Source of the DNA: CAMNAO01 sp045605145
GTDB taxonomy: Bacteria; Bacillota; Clostridia; Oscillospirales; Oscillospiraceae
Assembly (NCBI GenBank): GCA_045605145.1
Contig: JAZUPH010000077.1
Location: forward strand, 1 to 11,803
Direction of reading: 5' to 3'
DNA: 11,803 nt
The notes beneath the pieces are model-generated. The model was not told the DNA's origin and did no database searches. It saw nothing but the letters and a program-made list of their open reading frames with translations. The position numbers and the translations under genes are program-made. This document shows, in pieces, positions 5,565-11,803 of the stretch; position 1 is the stretch's first letter, and each line of letters starts with the position of its first letter.

Positions 5565-6884
5565 ATGGGCAAAAAGAGAATATTCCGCGGCCTGTTGGCG
5601 GCGTCCGTGTTCTGCTGCGCGGCAATTATACTGGGCCTGGGCGCGCAGGCCGTTCAGGTGACTGAGCTTGCCGGCGGCATGACTCTTGCCCCGGGTACTG
5701 AGGTTACCGTGCCAGATGGGGATACGGTGTACAGCTATGTGTATGACGCCGGCAGCTACGGCGAGCTGAAAGAGCCCATCTCGGGTCAGCTTCAGCCCGG
5801 CGACACCCTGACCCTTCTCACGGAGAAGAAGGCCAAGCTCACGGTGTATGAGGGCTGGCAGTTTTCCGGCTGGTACTGTGTGCTCAGGGATACACAGCTT
5901 ACCGTGTTTGCCCAGTACTCAACACTGCCCTCCGTCACCCTTTCGGAAAGGGCGGCAAAATACGGCCTTGAAGCCAGCGCCCAGCGGATGAGTCCCGGCG
6001 GCGAGGTGACCGTGACCGTCCCGGAAAAATACGCCGGCTATGTCCTGCAGATCACAGTCAACGGCGAGGCGGTTAAGTATAAAAAGGGCGTCTATACCTT
6101 TACCATGCCCGATGGCAACGCCATTGTTGATGTGGTCATCCGGGAGAACATGTGCCTTGTGCAGTTTGACGCCAACGGCGGCGAATTTGAGGACGGCACC
6201 GTGGTGTACGGCGAATATGTTGAGGTGTCCTCGGGCACTGCTTCGGTAGTCGCGGCCCAGGCGCCCCAGAGGAAATATTACATCTTTGCCGGTTGGGAGA
6301 GTAAGCTGCTTATCTGCCCGGCGGGGCAGAGGGTCAATGTCACGGCCCAGCCTTTCGCCACGGTGGTGTTCCGCGCCAAATGGACGCCGGACCCCGACAC
6401 CGCCATAGTCCTGACCCTGGATTTGTGCGGCGGCAGCGTGGAAGGTGAGGGCGATACCCTGCTCATCGCACCCGGCGGCGGCACCGCTCTGCCAGGCGCG
6501 TGGCGCGACGGCTATTCCTTCCTGGGCTGGAATACAAAGGCCGATGGCAGCGGTGACAACTATCTGGCCGGGGAGAGCTTTTCTGCCCAGAAGGATACGG
6601 TGCTCTACGCCCGGTGGCAGGCCGCGTCCTGCACCGTGACGATAAGTATAAAGCATCTGGGCAAGTCCGTTGCCGACATAAGCACCGCCGTTCTCATCGA
6701 CGCCTATGGCAACACCATCATGGGCCAGAGCAGCGGCACCGGCGTTTTCGTGTTCAGCAATGTGCCCGACGGTGAGTACAGGCTGCAGCTTACCAGCCGC
6801 AGCGCCTCGGGTGAGTGCGGCGGCATCGTGGTGCAGCAGGGCAAGGTGGTCAGCGCTACCCTCCAACTGGAAATGTGGGACTGA
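5565..6884 (+). CDS. Secreted protein with Listeria-Bacteroides (InlB B-type) repeats
   Basis: This 439-residue protein has a signal peptide: basic GKKR, a hydrophobic core about 9-26, and likely cleavage after AQA (27-29). No lipobox is seen at a suitable position. Three degenerate repeat units follow the GW...VxxxxW pattern: GWQFSGW to VFAQY (97-118), FDANGG through FAGW to FRAKW (201-273), and LDLCGG through GYSFLGWN to LYARW (285-351). A C-terminal beta-sandwich-like stretch (358-435; VFVFSNVPDGEYRL) resembles CNA-B or carboxypeptidase-regulatory folds. No LPXTG anchor, SLH domain or C-terminal membrane segment is seen, so it is probably released or held non-covalently. I chose the ATG at 5565 because AGGAGG lies seven bases upstream; the GTG at 5547 precedes it. 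It is probably co-transcribed with pepT. Its role and partners are unknown. Confidence 0.82.
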   Translation: MGKKRIFRGLLAASVFCCAAIILGLGAQAVQVTELAGGMTLAPGTEVTVPDGDTVYSYVYDAGSYGELKEPISGQLQPGDTLTLLTEKKAKLTVYEGWQFSGWYCVLRDTQLTVFAQYSTLPSVTLSERAAKYGLEASAQRMSPGGEVTVTVPEKYAGYVLQITVNGEAVKYKKGVYTFTMPDGNAIVDVVIRENMCLVQFDANGGEFEDGTVVYGEYVEVSSGTASVVAAQAPQRKYYIFAGWESKLLICPAGQRVNVTAQPFATVVFRAKWTPDPDTAIVLTLDLCGGSVEGEGDTLLIAPGGGTALPGAWRDGYSFLGWNTKADGSGDNYLAGESFSAQKDTVLYARWQAASCTVTISIKHLGKSVADISTAVLIDAYGNTIMGQSSGTGVFVFSNVPDGEYRLQLTSRSASGECGGIVVQQGKVVSATLQLEMWD

Positions 6885-6898
6885 GCAGCCCTCCTGTA

Positions 6899-6927
6899 TT
6901 GACAATAATAAGGTATTTGATTATACT
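6899..6927 (+). promoter_or_regulatory. Consensus sigma-A promoter for the MBL-fold hydrolase gene
   Basis: A perfect TTGACA (6899-6904) is followed after 17 bases by TATACT (6922-6927), 15 bases past the stop of the secreted-protein gene. The leader of about 60 bases contains a small GGCC-GCAA-GGCC hairpin (6968-6979) immediately before the ribosome binding site. No terminator separates it from the upstream operon, so read-through is possible. Confidence 0.75.
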
Positions 6928-6994
6928 AAAATCACAGTAACTTGCAATGCGGTACATCCCGCGCACAGGCCGCAAGGCCGGAAAGGAAGCCATC

Positions 6995-7882
6995 ATGATC
7001 GACGTCACCACCCTGCCTGTAAACAAACAGTTTACCCGCCGCCTTATCAAGCCCGATACATGGATCATCAATCCCTATGATCCCAACCTTGCCGCACCCC
7101 ATCCCCATGTGGTAATCGGCGAGAAGTACGCCCTTGTTATCGACGCCACATGGACAACCCTGCCCCTCAGACAGTATATTGAGCAGTATGTCACAGACAA
7201 GCCCCTGCTGCTTGCCTGCTCCCACGCCCATCATGACCACACCAACGCCAACTGGATGTTCAATGATGTACCCATCTATATGTCTGCCCCCGCATGGGAT
7301 GAGCTGCGCGCCCGCCGTGAGCTGGACGATGCCGCCGGCAAGTGGTTCGGCCATCAGAAGGGTGACTATGTGCCCCATATCCTCAAGGCCGGTGATGTGA
7401 TCGACCTTGGCGGCCGCGAGATCGAGGTTCTGCCTTATGTGGGCTGCCACAGCCCCGGAAGCCTTCTGTACCTCGACCGCAAGTACGGCGTCCTGTTCAC
7501 CGGTGACGAGATCGAGTGCGGCCAGATGCTGGTCAGCGGCCGTCCCGGCACCAAGACCTGTGTTGAGCTTCTCAGAGAGAATATTGCCAACCTGCTGGCA
7601 GGCTGGGGTGACAAGATCGACACCATCTGCCCGCCCCACAACGGCAGCCCCTTCCACGCCAAGTTCCTTGAGTACCTTGTGGAGAACTGTGACCGCATCA
7701 TGAGCGGCATTGAAGGCGATAACGATGTTGGCTCCCTGTCCTATCTGTATAACCCCCATGAGGACAGAAGTCCCGAGCAGGTCAAGGCCGTCATCGACAA
7801 TCCCAAGCTCAAGCGCAGCGAGTGGATGGGCACCTCTATCGTATATAATACTGACCGCATTTTCAAAAGCCAGGTCGAGTAA
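6995..7882 (+). CDS. Metallo-beta-lactamase-fold metallo-hydrolase
   Basis: This 295-residue cytoplasmic-type protein (no signal peptide) carries a full MBL di-metal site: HAHHDH (H77, H79, D81, H82), H152 (GCHSPGS), D171 (FTGDE) and H215 (PPHNGS). The fold hydrolyses thioesters, lactones, phosphodiesters and other substrates, and nothing here fixes which. The spacing resembles stand-alone glyoxalase-II-like or quorum-lactonase-like members more than RNase J or beta-lactamases. Residues 225-295 are a family-specific tail. I chose the ATG at 6995 because AAGGAA sits six bases before it; the in-frame ATG at 6947 has no ribosome binding site and reads a low-complexity basic stretch. The gene has its own consensus promoter and terminator and is therefore a single-gene unit, probably well expressed. 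Confidence 0.88.
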   Translation: MIDVTTLPVNKQFTRRLIKPDTWIINPYDPNLAAPHPHVVIGEKYALVIDATWTTLPLRQYIEQYVTDKPLLLACSHAHHDHTNANWMFNDVPIYMSAPAWDELRARRELDDAAGKWFGHQKGDYVPHILKAGDVIDLGGREIEVLPYVGCHSPGSLLYLDRKYGVLFTGDEIECGQMLVSGRPGTKTCVELLRENIANLLAGWGDKIDTICPPHNGSPFHAKFLEYLVENCDRIMSGIEGDNDVGSLSYLYNPHEDRSPEQVKAVIDNPKLKRSEWMGTSIVYNTDRIFKSQVE

Positions 7883-7900
7883 GCCCCTGTTATAAAGTTA

Positions 7901-7935
7901 AGCAGCCCGCCGTTTTGGCGGGCTGCTGTTATTTT
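7901..7935 (+). terminator. Intrinsic terminator of the MBL-fold gene
   Basis: An 11-base-pair perfect stem AGCAGCCCGCC/GGCGGGCTGCT (7901-7911 with 7917-7927, loop GTTTT) is followed by GTTATTTTG. It sits 18 bases past the stop codon. On the minus strand the same stem is followed by TTAACTTT, so it may also stop leftward read-through from the large convergent gene. Confidence 0.8.
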
Positions 7936-7970
7936 GAAAGTGGCGGTCGGGGGAAACTGCGCCGCAGCGG

Positions 7971-8118
7971 AAGCCTCCCTCTGATGAGGAAGGTGGATTC
8001 GCCGAAGGCGAAGACGGAGGGAGAGAAAACAGGAAAGAAAATTCTTTCCCCCAGTCAGCCTGTTCGGCTGACTGCCTTCGGCCCGGGTGGCATTCCCCCG
8101 CCGCACTACGGCGGCTGT
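7971..8118. repeat. Palindromic intergenic repeat block between convergent genes
   Basis: The block is packed with hairpins: TTCGCC/GGCGAA (7998-8012) inside arms CCTCCCT (7974-7980) and GGAGGGAG; GGAAAGAA/TTCTTTCC (8032-8039 with 8042-8049); CAGTCAGCC/GGCTGACTG (8052-8060 with 8066-8074); and CCGCCG/CGGCGG (8098-8103 with 8109-8114). The GCTGACTG arm is shared with the element at 1642-1798, suggesting related repeat families. No reading frame with coding character is seen. Part of it may act as the leftward terminator of the MFS-GH2 gene, but no clean T tract decides this. Confidence 0.5.
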
Positions 8119-8120
8119 GC

Positions 8121-11114
8121 TCAATCGCCGTCCATGGCCCTGTACAGCTTTTCTGCCACGGGCAGCATGGTCGCCGCGTCCAGCTTGTCAATGCGCCGGT
8201 CGTAGGTGAACACGCCGTTGGTTTCATCCTCCACATCGCTGACCTGTGTGTAGATGGCGGCGCACAGACCCCGGGGGATAAGGGGCAGAATCTCTCTTTC
8301 ATACAGCGCCGCCACAGCCGATCTGAGTGCCGGCAGGTCGCTGAATTTTTTGTAGCCGTATTCATTGTCGGGGTTGAAGCTGTGCTCCTTTACCGAGTGG
8401 GCGTAGCCGCCGAACTCACTGAGCACCAGGGGATTTCCGCCTGCCGTCAGCTTAACCGGCTTGAAATACACGTGGTGGCTGTCCACATCGCTTTTGTTCT
8501 GCCAAAACCAGCCGGAGGTGCTGTCGATAATGCGGCTGTCGTCCCATGTGCGGAGGATCTCGTACACATTGTCCGCATTGAACTGTCCCCAGCCCTCGTT
8601 GAATATGGTCCAGTAGCATATGCTGGGGTGGTTGTACAGCGCCCGGACTGTATCCCGGCTGTGACTGATGAACAGTTCGCGGCGCTTTTCCTCCCGCTTA
8701 TTGGCGCGTCGGTGGTCGCGGAGCCGCTTGATGCCCACCGTGGGCAGTGCCGTATCCCGCACAAAGCTGTAGTCGCCGCTGTTTACCATGTCCTGAAACA
8801 CGACCATACCCAGCTTGTCGCACAAGTGATAGAATATCTCCGGCTCGATCTTAATGTGCTTTCTTAGGGTGTTGAAGCCCATTTCTTTAAGGCGGACTAT
8901 TTCATTTTCAAAGTCTTTTTCACAGGGCGGCAGGAAGATGCCGTCGGGGAAATAGCCCTGATCCAGTAGACCGTGGAAAAAGACCGGTTTTCCGTTGAGC
9001 AGAATGCGCTCGATGCCCTTTTTGTCTTTGCCGACAGTCACGGTGCGCAGGGCGAAATAAGTCTCCACTCTGTCATCACCCATGGTGACGGTGGCATTGT
9101 ACAGATATGGGTTGTCGGGCGACCACAAATGGGGGTCGGGGATGGGGATATAAGTGCCTTCACGGTTCACAGCCGTGCATATATCACCCTCAGGCCTGTG
9201 GATGACTATCGTGGCCCCCTCACCGCCGCCCACCGATACCGTCACACCCTCAAGCGTGGGGGTAAAACGTATGGACTCTATATACTCATGGGGCACGCTC
9301 TCCAGCCACACGGTCTGCCAAATGCCGCTGACGGGTGTGTACCACATTCCGCCACGGTCTTTGCGCTGCTTGCCCCATGGATAAAGGTGATCCAGCTCAT
9401 CGGTGACGCGCAGGATAAGCTCGTTTTCCTCTGCCAGATGATCTGTCAGCTCCGCCGTGAAGGGCAGACAGCCGCCCTCATGGCGGCAAATTTCCGCGCC
9501 GTTGAGATAAACTGTGCAGATCTGATCCACCGCGCCAAAGTTGAGCAGTACGCGGCCCTTGTTAAAGCCCTCCGGCAGGGTGAAGCGGCGGCGGTACACC
9601 AGCTCTTCCCCTTTTCCGGGCGTTTTTTCCACACCCGATGCCGCGCTCTCCGGCGGGAAGGGAACAAGTATCTCCTCCCATGCTGTTGGTGTGCTGCCCC
9701 GCTTAACTATGGCGAAATCCCAGCGGCCGTTCAGGTTTACATAACTATCCCTGACCATCTGCGGACGGGGATAGTCCTGCCACGGGGCGTCACCGATGCT
9801 GTCGCCGCCGGGCATTGACAGGCGGGCGTAGTGCCGGGGCGTTTTCCTGTGCACCGCGGACAGCAGCGGCCATATCAGCGCGGCGGCAGCCAGCGCCGCC
9901 ACGAAGATCCACCGGTTGGGGATAAAGGAATAGGTGCCGTCGTCACCCATGACCTGCTGGGCGTTGGATAAAACAGCTGAGCCGATGTACGGGCCGATTA
10001 TCCCTGGGATAAGCACCTGGAAGCAGATGCGCAGACCCTGGAACATACCGGCCTTGCCATGGGGGATCCTGTCGCGGATCATTGCACCGAAAATGGCAGA
10101 GCCGCTAAGATATCCGCACATCATCAGCAGTGAGCCGATGAATACCATGAGTTTTCCCGTGAACAGGGACAGCAGCACGTACCCCGCCATAAGCAGAAGC
10201 AAGGTGGGGGCGATGGCGGTTTTGAAGCCCTTTTTGTCATATACCTTGCCGTACAGCGCCGTCATCACCGAGGCGAGTATCACAGCCGGAGCCATGATAA
10301 GCACATAGTCGTCCATGCCCAGCGCCTCGGTGTAGTAGAGAATGAGGTAGGGCATGAAAATCTGTATCGAAATGCCGAACACGGCAAAGGCGGCAAGGGT
10401 CAGGTACAGCACCGGGTTTGCGCGCATTACATCCGGGCGGAAGCCGTAGAATATGTTGGCGAAGTATTTCCCGCCGGGCCGGGCAGAGCATTTTTCTTCG
10501 ATGAGGAAGATGCCCAGTATGCCGATGACGATCACCGCGCCGCCGATAATGAGATAAATGCTCACCCAGCTTTCGGGCAGGGACAGATCAAAGAACATGA
10601 AACTGCCGAACACCACCAGTATGGCAACAAGGGGCATCATGGCGTTTATACCCTCCGCCGCGCCCCGCTTGTCACCGGCGGAGGCGTCGGTCAGCCACGC
10701 ATTGAAGGCGGCGTCATTGGCGGTGGAGCCGAAGAAGGTCATCACGCAGTCCATGATTATCGTCAGCGACACGCCCACGCTGGCGGCGGAGACCGTCATG
10801 GGGACATATTTGCTTATCACATCCGTGCGGATAAGGGCGAAGGACATGATCGAGGCGCCCCAAAGTATATAGCCGCCCCAAATGAAGATCTTGCGCCGCC
10901 CCAGCTTATCGCTCAGCGCGCCCATAAGCAGTGTGGTCACCGTAGCGGAAACCGCGCTGGCGGCGATCATCAGGGAGATGTCGCTTGGGCTGGCGTTGAA
11001 CATTTTGTAGATGAACACGTTGAAATACATGTTCTCCACCACCCATGCCACCTGACCCACCAGTGAGAAGATGGTCAGTGCGGCCCAGAAACGCCCGGAT
11101 AGCCTGTTTTTCAT
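8121..11114 (-). CDS. Fusion protein: MFS transporter joined to GH2 glycoside hydrolase
   Basis: One uninterrupted 997-residue frame. Residues 1-421 are a Major Facilitator transporter with about 12 hydrophobic helices and the loop 2-3 signature GALSDKLGRRK (65-75). Residues 449-607 form the GH2 sugar-binding jelly roll (PRPQMVRDSYVNLNG...), 608-695 an Ig-like strand domain, and 700-997 the TIM barrel, with acid/base E840 (IFNEGWG), nucleophile E900 (LSEFGGY) and the TQVSDVEDETNG block (956-967). An MFS protein with 12 helices has both ends inside, so the hydrolase should face the cytoplasm. The linker is only about 25-30 residues. The beta-glucuronidase NxK motif is not seen after the nucleophile, so a galactosidase-like or other GH2 specificity is likelier. 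The ATG at 11114 follows AAGGGGTG at seven bases. No ribosome binding site precedes M434 or M453, which argues against a separate hydrolase start. Confidence 0.9.
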   Translation of the reverse strand: MKNRLSGRFWAALTIFSLVGQVAWVVENMYFNVFIYKMFNASPSDISLMIAASAVSATVTTLLMGALSDKLGRRKIFIWGGYILWGASIMSFALIRTDVISKYVPMTVSAASVGVSLTIIMDCVMTFFGSTANDAAFNAWLTDASAGDKRGAAEGINAMMPLVAILVVFGSFMFFDLSLPESWVSIYLIIGGAVIVIGILGIFLIEEKCSARPGGKYFANIFYGFRPDVMRANPVLYLTLAAFAVFGISIQIFMPYLILYYTEALGMDDYVLIMAPAVILASVMTALYGKVYDKKGFKTAIAPTLLLLMAGYVLLSLFTGKLMVFIGSLLMMCGYLSGSAIFGAMIRDRIPHGKAGMFQGLRICFQVLIPGIIGPYIGSAVLSNAQQVMGDDGTYSFIPNRWIFVAALAAAALIWPLLSAVHRKTPRHYARLSMPGGDSIGDAPWQDYPRPQMVRDSYVNLNGRWDFAIVKRGSTPTAWEEILVPFPPESAASGVEKTPGKGEELVYRRRFTLPEGFNKGRVLLNFGAVDQICTVYLNGAEICRHEGGCLPFTAELTDHLAEENELILRVTDELDHLYPWGKQRKDRGGMWYTPVSGIWQTVWLESVPHEYIESIRFTPTLEGVTVSVGGGEGATIVIHRPEGDICTAVNREGTYIPIPDPHLWSPDNPYLYNATVTMGDDRVETYFALRTVTVGKDKKGIERILLNGKPVFFHGLLDQGYFPDGIFLPPCEKDFENEIVRLKEMGFNTLRKHIKIEPEIFYHLCDKLGMVVFQDMVNSGDYSFVRDTALPTVGIKRLRDHRRANKREEKRRELFISHSRDTVRALYNHPSICYWTIFNEGWGQFNADNVYEILRTWDDSRIIDSTSGWFWQNKSDVDSHHVYFKPVKLTAGGNPLVLSEFGGYAHSVKEHSFNPDNEYGYKKFSDLPALRSAVAALYEREILPLIPRGLCAAIYTQVSDVEDETNGVFTYDRRIDKLDAATMLPVAEKLYRAMDGD

Positions 11115-11140
11115 ACAAAAACACCCCTTAATAAGTGCTG

Positions 11141-11146
11141 ATTATA
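11141..11146 (-). promoter_or_regulatory. Putative -10 box for the MFS-GH2 gene
   Basis: A perfect TATAAT (11146-11141 on the minus strand) lies 26 bases before the start codon, leaving a leader of about 20 bases with the ribosome binding site. No good -35 hexamer sits 16-18 bases upstream (AATCTC at 17). A weak -35 would fit an activator-dependent sugar-utilisation gene, but no operator is identified. Confidence 0.45.
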
Positions 11147-11200
11147 TCTTACACTGCCGCGCTGAGATTGTCTATAAAAATGTGCCGTTTCCCATAACCC

Positions 11201-11229
11201 TTGTGAAAAAACGGGCCCTTTGCTATAAT
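11201..11229 (+). promoter_or_regulatory. Sigma-A promoter for the GIY-YIG gene
   Basis: TTGTGA (11201-11206), a 17-base spacer and a perfect TATAAT (11224-11229) make a strong vegetative promoter. The start near 11236 gives a leader of about 25 bases containing AGAGGAAAGG. Confidence 0.75.
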
Positions 11230-11260
11230 TAATCCACCGATCAGATCAAGAGGAAAGGGG

Positions 11261-11590
11261 GTGCCCACGCTGTATTATACATATATCCTGCGCTGCGAGG
11301 ATGGCAGCCTGTATGCCGGCATAACCACTGACCTTCAGCGCCGTTTTAAAGAGCATTCCCGTCAGGATAAAAGCGGCAAAGGCGCCCGCTATACTGCACT
11401 GCGCCGCCCGGTGGGTTACGCCGCGGCTTGGTCATCGGCGGGCAGAGCCGAGGCCAGCCGCCTTGAGTGGCGAATAAAAAAGCTGACCCACGCCCAGAAA
11501 CAGGCGCTCATATCCGGTGAAGGTGAGCCGCCCTTTGACATGGCGGATTACACCCGGGTGAATATAAAGGAAAACGGAGAGCTTTTGTAA
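11261..11590 (+). CDS. GIY-YIG nuclease-domain protein (YhbQ/UPF0213-like)
   Basis: This 109-residue protein is almost entirely one GIY-YIG domain: TYILRC (7-12) takes the GIY place, YAGIT (18-22) the YIG place, followed by R28, H32 and a candidate conserved Glu at E69 in LEWRIKKL. Length and layout match the small stand-alone UPF0213/YhbQ family, cytoplasmic proteins whose members show DNA-cleaving or DNA-damage-related activity in some reports; the cellular role here is not clear. The start is GTG at 11261, six bases after AGGA; no better ATG exists. The gene has its own promoter, is divergent from the MFS-GH2 gene, and its stop codon lies inside its terminator hairpin. Confidence 0.88.
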   Translation: MPTLYYTYILRCEDGSLYAGITTDLQRRFKEHSRQDKSGKGARYTALRRPVGYAAAWSSAGRAEASRLEWRIKKLTHAQKQALISGEGEPPFDMADYTRVNIKENGELL

Positions 11591-11607
11591 GCTCTCCGTT
11601 TTGTGTT
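11571..11607 (+). terminator. Intrinsic terminator overlapping the end of the GIY-YIG gene
   Basis: A perfect 14-base-pair stem (11571-11584 with 11589-11602; core ACGGAGAGCTT) with loop TTGT ends in TTTTGTGTTTTG. The last codons and the TAA (11588-11590) are within the hairpin. A-rich and T-rich arms on both sides allow it to work in both directions, which would also stop leftward transcripts from the partial gene at the window end. Confidence 0.85.
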
Positions 11608-11676
11608 TTGTAGTATAAACTGCTCTCCATCGGATGGTACGAAAGCTCTGCCGCGCCTTCGGCGCCGCGCAAACCG

Positions 11677-11803
11677 TCAGAACAGCTCTATACATTCACC
11701 GGTTTCAAGATCCCTTGCGAAGCGGCGCAGATAGGACCAGGACAGATCGGCCATGGCGGGGGTGACCAGATGGGGCATATTGCCCAGAGCCACTATGCGC
11801 AGG
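11677..11803 (-). CDS. C-terminal fragment of a probable alpha/beta-hydrolase (esterase), partial
   Basis: The last 41 codons of a minus-strand gene run off the window and end in TGA (11679-11677). The peptide includes NMPHLVTPAMADLSWSYLRR and ends RDLETGECIELF. The HLV histidine followed by a W-x-Y-L-x-R-F-x-R-D-x-x-TGE tail resembles the C-terminus of clostridial PHB-depolymerase-type esterases as I remember them, where the His would be the triad histidine. The other triad residues lie outside the window, so the family call is tentative; that it is coding is well supported by its sequence character. A GC-rich GCGCC/GGCGC hairpin follows near 11654-11666. Confidence 0.6.
   Translation of the reverse strand, partial: LRIVALGNMPHLVTPAMADLSWSYLRRFARDLETGECIELF

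Noticed and set aside
5919..6905. A 328-codon minus-strand open frame opposite the secreted protein gene
   Set aside because: The plus strand has a signal peptide, repeats and a perfect ribosome binding site; the minus frame has none of these.
6968..6979. GGCC-GCAA-GGCC hairpin before the MBL gene start as a riboswitch or thermometer
   Set aside because: A four-base-pair stem that leaves the Shine-Dalgarno sequence free is too small to support regulation.
6932..7759. A 275-codon minus-strand open frame opposite the MBL-fold gene
   Set aside because: All metal-binding motifs are on the plus strand and the minus frame reads as a complementary shadow.
11134..11155. Possible operator dyad (AGTG...CACT) centred on the -10 of the MFS-GH2 promoter
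   Set aside because: Only four-base ends match and the interior is not symmetrical enough to support a repressor site.

Overview
The window looks like chromosomal DNA from a fairly GC-rich, gut-type Clostridia (Oscillospirales-like) bacterium. The reasons are Firmicutes-style strong AGGAGG-type ribosome binding sites, textbook sigma-A promoters with 17-base spacers, a secreted protein with Listeria-Bacteroides (InlB B-type) repeats, and the C/G-rich hairpin intergenic repeats common in that order. The placement is inferred from style and remembered families; no search was run.

Layout, left to right. An intrinsic terminator from an off-window gene (1-31) is followed by a promoter and a lysophospholipid acyltransferase with a zinc ribbon and an extra C-terminal domain (110-1378). 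Next comes a repeat-rich stretch (1379-1857) holding a palindromic repeat, a terminator hairpin and a 157-base MITE-like element. An AT-rich islet carries one minus-strand gene for a DUF5131 (Gp37/Gp68) radical-SAM-like protein (1878-2594), bracketed by near-perfect 22-base inverted repeats. galE (2747-3745, minus) is divergent from an operon reading right: an open frame joining a small nucleotidyltransferase domain to peptidase T (3896-5527), then a secreted repeat protein (5565-6884). A metallo-beta-lactamase-fold hydrolase (6995-7882) has its own promoter and terminator. After another palindromic repeat block, a large minus-strand gene (8121-11114) encodes a single 997-residue protein joining a 12-helix MFS transporter to a GH2 glycosidase. 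A divergent GIY-YIG protein (11261-11590) and the last 41 codons of a probable minus-strand esterase (11677-11803) close the window.

Functionally this is mostly housekeeping and nutrient use: phospholipid acylation, Leloir-pathway epimerisation, tripeptide hydrolysis, and glycoside uptake coupled to hydrolysis. The items worth most attention are the transporter-glycosidase fusion, the stop-less join of a nucleotidyltransferase domain to PepT with a strong internal ribosome binding site, and the AT-rich islet with terminal inverted repeats. I found no CRISPR array, rRNA, tRNA or phage module.
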